Below are positions 6,291 to 11,957 of a DNA stretch of 11,957 nucleotides, piece by piece. This stretch comes from Haloarculaceae archaeon (GTDB lineage Archaea; Halobacteriota; Halobacteria; Halobacteriales; Haloarculaceae): NCBI GenBank assembly GCA_018609945.1, contig JAHENO010000034.1:1-11957 (forward strand), written 5' to 3'. The position numbers and the translations under genes were made by a program. The notes under the pieces were generated by a model that was not told where the DNA came from, made no database searches, and saw only the letters and a program-made list of their open reading frames with translations. How positions within the stretch are numbered: position 1 is the first letter of the stretch; every line of letters begins with the position of its first letter.

Positions 6291-7140
6291 ACCTATCGGT
6301 GTCAGCGGCCCCCGTCCCGTCACCGAGTGGCGTCCCGTCGGGGCGCTTCTGTCCCTCGGAGTCGTGGACGACGATCCCCTCGGCGTCGACCGGTTCGTAG
6401 TTGTCCCGCACGGCGATGGCCTCCTCGAGTTCGCGGACGGCCCGTTCCTTGAGGGCGCGTGCCAGTTCCTCGGCGTCGGCCCGCGAAATATCCCGGCCGA
6501 GGCCCTCGCACTCGTGGGCGCGCACGATTCCCTCGCGGTCGACCACGCTGCCCATCGGCTCCGTCCGGCCGGTGGGTGGCTGACTGCCTGCCGTCGCTCC
6601 GCTCGCGTCGCCGGCCCCGTCGCGTTCCGGGAGTGAGCCGACGGAGAAGGGGTAAGTCCGGCAGATCAGGGGGCGGTCCGGGTGCACCGTGCAGGCACCG
6701 GTGCCGTCGGTTTCCTCGTAGAAGGCGCAGTCCCCGCAGTCGTCGGTCTGGAGTGCCCACTCGAAGGTCTCGCCGGTCCCGCCGTCGATCCCGTAGGGCA
6801 TCGGCCGGGCGACGTCGCGCCAGTCGTACGCCACCTCGGACGCGTCGGCGGTCCCCCCGGCAGCCTCGCCGGACGCCGTGGCGCCGTCGCCGGCCTCGTC
6901 GGTCTCCGCGCTCGGGTCGTCGCTGTCCTGCGCGTCCGCTGGCGTCCCCGTTCGCTGGAGGCGGCGCACTTCGTCGGGAAAGACGGTCGCAGTGTGTTCC
7001 TCGACACCGTCGTCGGTTTTGGCGGCCTTGCAGCAGGCGCCACAGCGGGTACACTCGAAGCCGATCGTTTCGATGGCGTCGGCGAGCGTCCCGACGTCGA
7101 GTGCCCGGGCGCGGTCGAGTTCGGCGTCGAGGGAGGGCAT
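6289..7140 (-). CDS. YkgJ-type cysteine-cluster protein
   Basis: The 283-residue product carries the family pattern of CxxCxxCC at C30, C33, C36 and C37 (FECTRCGACCK), then C135 and C138, C150, C160 (RPLICRTYPF) and C211. The PLxCRxYPF-like block is the hallmark of the YkgJ/Fliw-type zinc or iron-sulfur cluster family, whose biochemical role is poorly known. Two low-complexity acidic insertions (about 68-102 and 174-197) make it longer than bacterial relatives. They are rich in Gly, Ala and Asp and probably form disordered surface loops. There is no signal peptide, so it is cytoplasmic. Its ATG directly abuts the stop of the VOC gene, showing an operon, and secE follows after 27 bases. Confidence 0.88.
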   Translation of the reverse strand: MPSLDAELDRARALDVGTLADAIETIGFECTRCGACCKAAKTDDGVEEHTATVFPDEVRRLQRTGTPADAQDSDDPSAETDEAGDGATASGEAAGGTADASEVAYDWRDVARPMPYGIDGGTGETFEWALQTDDCGDCAFYEETDGTGACTVHPDRPLICRTYPFSVGSLPERDGAGDASGATAGSQPPTGRTEPMGSVVDREGIVRAHECEGLGRDISRADAEELARALKERAVRELEEAIAVRDNYEPVDAEGIVVHDSEGQKRPDGTPLGDGTGAADTDR

Positions 7141-7596
7141 TCAGCCGTGGTGGCGGCGCACGAGCGAGCGGTGGCGACGGCCGATGTCGAGCGACTCCTC
7201 GTCCTCGAGTTTCTCGCCGAACCAGAGGACGTAGCCGTTGCAGTCCTCGATGGCGAACTGTTCCCAGCCGAAATCGGTCTCGTGGAGGTCCTCGACGATG
7301 TCGACGCCGGCGTCGGCGAGGTCGTCCCGGAGACCTTCGGCGTCGTCGACGTCGAGGTAGAGAGCGAGCGATCCGCCGACGGGAGCCCCATCGAGCGCCG
7401 GGATTTTCTCGGTCAGCGAGTGCCGCTCCTGGAACATCAGCGACGCGTCGCCGATGGCGATCTGGGCCCACCACTTGTCCTCGTCGTCTTCGGGGAGCGT
7501 GGCTTCGACCGACGCGTCGAAGACGTCTTCGTACCACTCCACCGTTTCCGCCAGGTCCTCGACCATCAGGTCCGGAGTCAGCGAGTTGACTGTCAC
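7141..7596 (-). CDS. VOC-fold (glyoxalase/bleomycin resistance) family protein
   Basis: The 151-residue protein has the two beta-alpha-beta-beta-beta halves of the vicinal oxygen chelate fold. The first includes LTPDLMVEDLAETVEWYEDVF (6-26) and IAIGDASLMFQER (46-58). The second includes SLALYLDVDDAEGLRDDL (76-93) and FAIEDCNGYVLWFGEKL (114-130). It resembles PhnB/glyoxalase-like members without a clear assignment of substrate, and the usual His and Glu metal ligands are not all evident. A basic tail (RRHRSLVRRHHG) is unusual among the acidic proteins of this organism. It is the first gene of a tight operon with the YkgJ-type gene, then secE and spt5. Confidence 0.88.
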   Translation of the reverse strand: MTVNSLTPDLMVEDLAETVEWYEDVFDASVEATLPEDDEDKWWAQIAIGDASLMFQERHSLTEKIPALDGAPVGGSLALYLDVDDAEGLRDDLADAGVDIVEDLHETDFGWEQFAIEDCNGYVLWFGEKLEDEESLDIGRRHRSLVRRHHG

Positions 7597-7745
7597 TGTC
7601 TCACCTGTGCCTCACTACGGGGGCGGGTTGCAAAACGATTTGGGAGTACGCCGTCCCCGCCGTCCGTCGGGAATCGAAACCGTATTTGAAGATGGTCACA
7701 TGAGTACAGATAGAGACGCCGGACGCTCGCTGACCCACCACACAC
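7597..7745. promoter_or_regulatory. Divergent promoter region
   Basis: This 149-bp gap separates the VOC gene (minus) from the unknown gene at 7746 (plus). A TTTTG word at 7632-7636 (minus strand CAAAA) lies about 36 to 40 bases before the VOC start. GTATTTGAA at 7682-7690 lies about 55 to 64 bases before the plus-strand ATG. Both are weak TATA candidates. Confidence 0.3.
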
Positions 7746-8303
7746 ATGACAGCTGTCGAACACGTCTACAGGGTACACTCGACGATCGAGGTACCCTACG
7801 ATGATCTGGACCGATACCTCGAGTCGCCCACGTTGCCCGAGGGCATCGAGCGCCTCGACGTGACCCGTCGGGGCAACCAGCTGTTCATCGAGTCGGTCTC
7901 GGCCGACAACTCCGTCGGCAAGTACACGCCGACCGCGACGCTCCGGGCGACGGTCACCGACACGCGCATCTACGAGTACGACGGCGTGCGCTCGCGCACC
8001 GAGCCCTCGACCCCCGACGACACGGAGCCGTCCTCGACGGTCGAGACGTTCGCGAACTTCAAGGGCCGGCTCGGCACCGTTATCAAGAACCGGGCACTCC
8101 GCGGGGAGATGTTCGCCGTGTTGCACGACATCGCCGGCCTCGCCGACCGCGGGCGCCTGACCGCCATCGTCGGCCGGGACGGCACCCTCGAAGCCGTCTC
8201 CATCAAGGACGGCGAGGAGGTGCCGGCAGTCATCGAAGTGACCGAGAGCGAGGAGGAACAGACGGCCGCGGACGCCCCCGACTGGCAGAACATGCGCACC
8301 TAG
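7746..8303 (+). CDS. Unknown cytoplasmic protein, first of a gene pair
   Basis: The 185-residue protein is soluble and acidic, with no signal peptide, membrane helix or cysteine. The N-terminal part (1-78) alternates short strands and helices (VYRVHSTIEVPYDDLDRYL; NQLFIESVSADNSVGKYTP). A Thr/Pro/Asp-rich linker spans 84-100. A second unit (100-165) contains ANFKGRLGTVIKNRALRGEMFAVLHDIAGLADRG split over its helices. I do not recognise the family. The haloarchaeal composition and its close spacing to the next gene (two bases between stop and start) argue for a real two-gene operon. Confidence 0.8.
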   Translation: MTAVEHVYRVHSTIEVPYDDLDRYLESPTLPEGIERLDVTRRGNQLFIESVSADNSVGKYTPTATLRATVTDTRIYEYDGVRSRTEPSTPDDTEPSSTVETFANFKGRLGTVIKNRALRGEMFAVLHDIAGLADRGRLTAIVGRDGTLEAVSIKDGEEVPAVIEVTESEEEQTAADAPDWQNMRT

Positions 8304-8305
8304 CC

Positions 8306-8782
8306 GTGGCGACCCGAGACGCTCTCCTGCGGGCGTTCATCGAGTCCGACGCCTCGCCCGAGGGCAAGTGGTGGGTGGACGTGCCTGTCGGACTCGCGCT
8401 CGGCGACGACGAGGAGTACGCCGTCCTCGACGCGGTCTGTCTCACCTCTCGCGAACAGGAACTCCCCGAGACCTATCCCGACCACACCGGCACGCCGTAC
8501 GTGGTCCACCACGGCGACGAGCAGGTGGGCCTCTCGAAAACCGACAACTTCCAGACACTGCGCGAGAAGGACACCTTCGCCGGGGAGCGTGCCGTCCTCG
8601 TCGCCGTCGACCCCGGCGCGTCCTCCATCGGGGCCGTCGGCGAACTGCTGGCCTACCGGGAACTCCTCGAGGCGGACTGGGACTGGGAGGTCGAGGAGTT
8701 GCTGCTGGTCAGCGACGAGGACAGCGCACACGTCAACCACGTCTGCCAGGAACTGGGCGTGCGGGCGATGCGGGTGGCATGA
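8306..8782 (+). CDS. Unknown protein with PD-(D/E)XK-like features
   Basis: The 158-residue protein starts with GTG at 8306, two bases after the upstream stop; no alternative in-frame start lies nearby. The order of segments recalls the restriction-endonuclease-like fold: a first helix, strands with an acidic residue (AVLDAV, D42), a strand with D102 (AVLVAVDPG), the helix VGELLAYRELL (111-121) like the Q-x-x-x-Y helix of RecB/NucS nucleases, and a last strand-helix-strand ELLLVSDED to LGVRAMRV. The E-x-K catalytic pair is not visible, so if the fold is right the active site is altered or lost. This assignment is inferred from pattern only. Confidence 0.72.
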   Translation: MATRDALLRAFIESDASPEGKWWVDVPVGLALGDDEEYAVLDAVCLTSREQELPETYPDHTGTPYVVHHGDEQVGLSKTDNFQTLREKDTFAGERAVLVAVDPGASSIGAVGELLAYRELLEADWDWEVEELLLVSDEDSAHVNHVCQELGVRAMRVA

Positions 8783-8844
8783 ACTCGTCTGCCAACCACA
8801 ACCGTCCGATGGAAGCGACCGCGAGTTGACTTACGCGCTCACCA

Positions 8845-10692
8845 TCAATCGTACCCGGAGAGTTCGAACTCGGCGAGTGCCGAGAACGTGGAGATTCCCG
8901 AGGGGTGGGGCACCTGGTGAATCGGTGCTTCCAATATCAGCCAGGCGACGACTTCCCTGCCCTGGATGAGCTGGCCATCGACGTACTGGGCGGGGTGATA
9001 GAACTCCAGTTCCGGTCCGGGGTCGAGGACGCGGGTCGCCTCACCGATCTCGTCGTTGTCGGGACGGACGACCACCATCTCCTTGTTCTCGTCGAGCGGG
9101 ATGTCGATCGTTTGCGAGAACCCATCGCGAGTGAACCGGACGACGGTCTGGTCGTCGCCTTCGAGGTAGAACTCCTCGCTGGGGTCGGTCCACTCGTCGC
9201 CGTCGAAGATCCGGGTTTGGACGGACCCGGCTATGGCTGGCGTCGGTTTGAACGCCCAGTATGACAGGTAGTACTGGACCGGCCCGTCGTGATCCCGCCG
9301 GTCAGGATTGTTCAGATACTCCGTGATGTAGCCCGGGCCGTGTCGCTGCCAGGAGGGCATGAACACGCCATCTTCGTAGAAGTCGAAGTTGATGTAGTAA
9401 TTGTACGGGCCAAACCGGTGCCCGGAGTGGAAGTCCCTGGCGTTCGGGAGCGCTCCGGTGTGGTAGTGCGTTCGCAGGCGGAAGCCTTCGGGGTGGCGGC
9501 CGGTCTCGGGGTAGTCCGTCTTGCCGAGTACGCCCGGACCCCCGAACGTCGAACTGTGGATGTCCCAGTACAGGAGGTTGCCACTGAACACCGGCGAATC
9601 GTCCGGGAAGTACCACTCACGCGTGTTGCGGCCGTTCCGTTCCGGGAGGTCGTATCCCGTCGGCGTGGCGACTGCCGCCATATCCTCGAAGACAGCACTG
9701 CCGTCGTAGCGTGCCGTCACGACGGCACCTTCTGTCGCTGGAGGTGACCAGGTGACGTCCCAGTTGGACTGCTCGATCGTCGATGGGGGCGTGTCGATGT
9801 TGTGAAAACCCTGTGGGCCGGTGATCTGTGGCCGCTGGTCCATCGGTGGGACCGGGAGGTCACCGAGCTGGGCCGACCCCGTCGGGTCCATGGCCGCTGC
9901 CATGTCCATCGGCGAGTGTCTGACGAAGTCGTCGATCCGGGTGACATCGAGTAGCTCGAAGTCGCCCCCCGAGACATCGAGGAACGTACTCACGAGCGAG
10001 AGCCCGCCGTCATCGTTATTGAAGAAGTACGCGACCGGCGTCACTGCGCCGTGGGGGAAGTCGTCGTAGGCCGTGATGATTTCGGCGGCTTTCACCAGGG
10101 GATACCAGTCCCGACCCTCGAGGTGTTGCCAGACTTCGTCGTGATCGAGGACGAACTGGTGGCGGTCTTCGTTGGGGGCGAAGGACCGCTCCCACTCGAT
10201 ATCCATCGGTTCTGTGATCTCAAGACCGACCAGTTCCTCGTTCGTCCGGTCGACCAGTCCGTATGCGACCTGCCGGTTTTCGGCCGTGACCGCGAACGTT
10301 CCCGACTCCCGCGACCCCTCGACGCTCATTCCGGTGGTTCCCTGTATACTGATCGCGTCCAGGTCGTTCGTCAGCGGGTCGTACGCCTCGAAGGAGCTAA
10401 CCCAATCACCCGCGAGGTCGTTCACCTCCGGATCCAGGAGCAACGTTTCGACGGACTGTCGTTTCCGGTAATTCCACAGCGCCTTGTAGTTCGACTTGGT
10501 GACGTCTCGCGTGCCGATCCGGCGTGCCCCGGTGATTCGCTCCCCCGGTTCCGGGGTATCCTGCTGGGCCGCGACGCCGGGCACGACATCGTCCGCGCCG
10601 CTCGCAAGGATCGCGCCACCGGCTGCGATGCCGCCCAGCGACGCGAGAAACTTCCGCCGATCGATACGGTCACTCCAGTGATTTTCGGACAT
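8845..10692 (-). CDS. Tat-exported divergent copper amine oxidase-like protein
   Basis: The 615-residue product has a Tat signal (DRRKFLASLGG, arginines 12 and 13, hydrophobic stretch to about 32), so it folds inside and is exported. From about residue 285 it follows the copper amine oxidase catalytic domain: TGPQG, then TARYDGSAVFEDMAAV (326-341), DDSPVFSGNLLYWD (364-377) matching the catalytic-base segment (D377), and GPYNYYINFDFYEDG (428-442) matching the cofactor site, with Y430 where the tyrosine becomes topaquinone. MVVVRPDNDEIG (539-550) and the end VVAWLILEAPIHQVP (581-595), with H592 as the third copper ligand, also fit. Where the family has HxH, this protein reads PVQYYLSYW (471-479), without histidines. 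The stretch from Y430 to H592 is about 48 residues shorter than in typical members. It may be inactive or use another chemistry. Alignment was by eye. Confidence 0.72.
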   Translation of the reverse strand: MSENHWSDRIDRRKFLASLGGIAAGGAILASGADDVVPGVAAQQDTPEPGERITGARRIGTRDVTKSNYKALWNYRKRQSVETLLLDPEVNDLAGDWVSSFEAYDPLTNDLDAISIQGTTGMSVEGSRESGTFAVTAENRQVAYGLVDRTNEELVGLEITEPMDIEWERSFAPNEDRHQFVLDHDEVWQHLEGRDWYPLVKAAEIITAYDDFPHGAVTPVAYFFNNDDGGLSLVSTFLDVSGGDFELLDVTRIDDFVRHSPMDMAAAMDPTGSAQLGDLPVPPMDQRPQITGPQGFHNIDTPPSTIEQSNWDVTWSPPATEGAVVTARYDGSAVFEDMAAVATPTGYDLPERNGRNTREWYFPDDSPVFSGNLLYWDIHSSTFGGPGVLGKTDYPETGRHPEGFRLRTHYHTGALPNARDFHSGHRFGPYNYYINFDFYEDGVFMPSWQRHGPGYITEYLNNPDRRDHDGPVQYYLSYWAFKPTPAIAGSVQTRIFDGDEWTDPSEEFYLEGDDQTVVRFTRDGFSQTIDIPLDENKEMVVVRPDNDEIGEATRVLDPGPELEFYHPAQYVDGQLIQGREVVAWLILEAPIHQVPHPSGISTFSALAEFELSGYD

Positions 10693-10721
10693 GAGCGAAC
10701 GTCCCTTTCTCCGGCTTTTGT

Positions 10722-10748
10722 CTTAATAATTGTGAACGATAATAATGT
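10722..10748 (-). promoter_or_regulatory. Promoter and imperfect dyad of the amine oxidase-like gene
   Basis: On the minus strand an ATTATTAAG-like TATA word (10722-10730) lies about 30 to 38 bases before the ATG. It overlaps a dyad at 10726-10743 of the form ATnATnGT-two bases-ACnATnAT, which has matching half-sites. A regulator bound there would block TBP binding. The regulator is unknown. Confidence 0.4.
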
Positions 10749-10826
10749 ATTTCAACTGATCTGAGTCCGGACCACCCTCTGGCGTTCAACGATGCCGGTC
10801 CCGAAACCACGACCAAAACAAACCGC

Positions 10827-10830
10827 TTAA
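10827..10830 (+). promoter_or_regulatory. TATA-like box for leaderless halocyanin mRNA
   Basis: TTAA at 10827-10830, in the context CGCTTAACAC, lies 26 to 29 bases before the ATG at 10856. This is the spacing for a leaderless transcript and supports the start codon chosen. Confidence 0.5.
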
Positions 10831-10855
10831 CACTGCCACACCGAACTGCATAACA

Positions 10856-11455
10856 ATGAGCGAGGAGAGATCTCGGCGGCGATACATGCGCGAGCTGGGC
10901 ACAGCAGTAGTGATCGGTTCGCTGGCCGGGTGTAGTGGCGACGGCGGAGACGCTGACGGTGGCGACACCACGCCGACCGACACACCGACTGACTCACCCA
11001 CCGCCACCCCGACGCCAACGCCGACACCGACAGAAACGTCACAGCAGACGCCGACTGCGACGCCCCAGGAGACACCGACTGCCACACCCGCCGGCGGGGG
11101 CACCGCGGAAATCGACGAGTATCTGTCCGATACGGACAACTACGACGGGTCGATCACCGACAGGACCGGCCAGGACGGAGTGAGCGTCGCTGTCGGTGCC
11201 GAGGGCAACGGCGGTGGCTTTGCCTTCGGACCGGCGGCAATCGGGATCGAAACCGGAACGACGGTCGTCTGGGAGTGGACCGGCATGGGTGGTCTACACA
11301 ACGTCGTCGCCGAGGACGGGACGTTCGATAGCGGCGACCCAGTTTCGGATCCCGGGACGACCTTCGAGTTCACGTTCACCGAGACGGGCACGTGGCTGTA
11401 CTTCTGTAACCCACATAAGGCACTCGGCATGAAGGGGGCTGTCGTGGTCGAATAG
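10856..11455 (+). CDS. Halocyanin-type blue copper lipoprotein
   Basis: The 199-residue protein is a small periplasm-side electron carrier. A signal with twin arginines (RSRRRYMRELG) and the lipobox LAGC (Cys at residue 26) predicts Tat export and lipid anchoring. A long Thr/Pro/Asp/Gln linker (38-79, many TPT repeats) acts as a flexible stalk. The cupredoxin domain (about 95-198) carries all four type 1 copper ligands: H148 in GLHNVV, then C184, H187 and M192 in CNPHKALGM. Halocyanins donate or accept single electrons in haloarchaeal membrane redox chains. It is divergent from the amine oxidase-like gene, and both are exported, which suggests a shared extracytoplasmic redox role. Confidence 0.95.
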   Translation: MSEERSRRRYMRELGTAVVIGSLAGCSGDGGDADGGDTTPTDTPTDSPTATPTPTPTPTETSQQTPTATPQETPTATPAGGGTAEIDEYLSDTDNYDGSITDRTGQDGVSVAVGAEGNGGGFAFGPAAIGIETGTTVVWEWTGMGGLHNVVAEDGTFDSGDPVSDPGTTFEFTFTETGTWLYFCNPHKALGMKGAVVVE

Positions 11456-11534
11456 TCGGTGGCTGACCCGTCAATCCTCCGGGCACACCTAGCAGCGTCG
11501 GGACCTGGGGCGTGTCAGAGCCTCGCAACGCGGG

Positions 11535-11553
11535 CGCGAAGCGCGGAGTTTTT
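11535..11553 (+). terminator. Hairpin plus T5, possible halocyanin terminator or TATA
   Basis: CGCG (11535-11538) and CGCG (11542-11545) can form a short stem around three bases, followed by GAG and TTTTT (11549-11553). It may end the halocyanin transcript. The same T-run followed by AC could instead be the TATA-like element of the next gene, about 60 bases before its ATG. The sequence does not decide. Confidence 0.3.
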
Positions 11554-11593
11554 ACGTACGGACGGGGGAGTAATCGGCACAGTCTAGTGGCGC

Positions 11594-11607
11594 GACGCGG
11601 AAGCGTC
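11594..11607 (+). promoter_or_regulatory. Leader hairpin ahead of the SPOUT methyltransferase gene
   Basis: GACGC (11594-11598) and GCGTC (11603-11607) form a perfect 5-bp stem with the loop GGAA, ending five bases before the ATG at 11613. If the TATA-like element at 11549 is used, this hairpin lies in a leader of about 30 to 40 bases. It could influence translation of a transcript that may continue into ribosomal protein genes. Confidence 0.35.
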
Positions 11608-11612
11608 ACGGT

Positions 11613-11957
11613 ATGACAGTCAGCGTGCTCGTGCCGTCGTCCCTCTGCCGGGAGGCCGAGGACAAACGCGAGGCGACTCGCAAACTCGGTTCGGTGGCCC
11701 GCGCGGCCACCGTCTTCCGGGTCGACCGGCTCACGGTCTTCCCCGACCCCGATGGGGAGGGCACGTGGGGCGGCGGGTTCGTCGAAACCGTGTTGCGGTA
11801 CGCCGCCACACCCCCTTACCTCCGAAAGGAGGTCTGGGACAGGCGGGACGAACTGGAGTACGCGGGCGTCCTGCCGCCGCTCCGCGTGCGTTCACGGACC
11901 GGCTCCGGATCCGAGGGTTCGGGGTCGTCAAGACAGGGAATCGTGACCGAGGTCGGA
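11613..11957 (+). CDS. SPOUT RNA methyltransferase, COG2106 type (partial, 5' part)
   Basis: The frame is open from the ATG to the window edge, giving 115 residues without a stop. It matches the start of the archaeal SPOUT-class putative RNA methyltransferases (COG2106, PF02598): TVSVLVPSSLCREAEDKREAT, then KLGSVARAATVFRVDRLTVF (24-43), the helix FVETVLRYAATPPYLRK (56-72) and LEYAGVLPPLR (81-91). The segment after that opens the inserted beta-barrel (RQGIVTEVG). The C-terminal knot with the SAM site lies beyond the window. In many archaea this gene precedes ribosomal protein L3 at the head of the large ribosomal protein cluster, which is expected downstream. Confidence 0.92.
   Translation, partial: MTVSVLVPSSLCREAEDKREATRKLGSVARAATVFRVDRLTVFPDPDGEGTWGGGFVETVLRYAATPPYLRKEVWDRRDELEYAGVLPPLRVRSRTGSGSEGSGSSRQGIVTEVG

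Noticed and set aside
6320..7689. Long Arg-rich or hydrophobic frames on both strands over the YkgJ-type and VOC genes
   Set aside because: Arg-dominated proteins contradict the acidic haloarchaeal proteome, and the minus-strand genes in the proper frame carry recognisable motifs.
10981..11097. Tandem DNA repeat in the halocyanin gene
   Set aside because: The repetition is of Thr-Pro codons in a linker, typical of haloarchaeal lipoproteins, and is not an independent repeat element.

Overview
The window is a piece of a haloarchaeal (class Halobacteria) chromosome. The evidence is GC-rich, acid-rich coding sequence, twin-arginine (Tat) signal peptides on exported proteins, a halocyanin with a lipobox, archaeal SecE and Spt5, and archaeal-type promoters with TATA-like boxes about 25 to 30 nt ahead of start codons. 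The genus cannot be fixed from the sequence alone.

Layout. 1-870 holds no convincing gene. It starts with two blocks of about 10% GC around short inverted repeats, followed by some 630 bp without recognisable coding sequence. At 937-1449 lies a small Tat-exported protein of unknown function, preceded by a perfect 8-bp hairpin. A convergent 12-TM MFS transporter follows (1555-2820, minus). The gap 2821-3195 holds two dyad elements and a stretch of consecutive hairpins ending in a T tract, which I read as a candidate small structured RNA. Next is a DNA damage group: a Y-family translesion polymerase with a C-terminal PCNA-binding motif (3196-4452, plus), a small unknown protein (4449-4796, minus) and an AlkA-type DNA glycosylase (4926-5537, minus).

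The minus-strand block 7596 to 5651 reads VOC-fold protein, YkgJ-type cysteine-cluster protein, secE, spt5. secE is only 57 codons long and shares one base with spt5. A plus-strand pair of unknown genes follows (7746-8303 and 8306-8782), the second with features of a degenerate PD-(D/E)XK nuclease fold. At 8845-10692 (minus) is a large Tat-exported protein that I recognise as a divergent copper amine oxidase homologue. It keeps the cofactor tyrosine and catalytic aspartate positions but seems to have lost the His-x-His copper ligands. It is transcribed divergently from a membrane-anchored halocyanin (10856-11455, plus) with all four blue-copper ligands. The window ends inside a SPOUT RNA methyltransferase gene of the COG2106 type (11613 onward). 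In archaea this gene usually precedes ribosomal protein L3, so the ribosomal protein cluster probably begins just outside the window.

The most interesting items are the copper amine oxidase-like protein beside the halocyanin, the candidate RNA at about 3000-3118, the leader hairpin at 908-928, and the AT-rich block at the left end.
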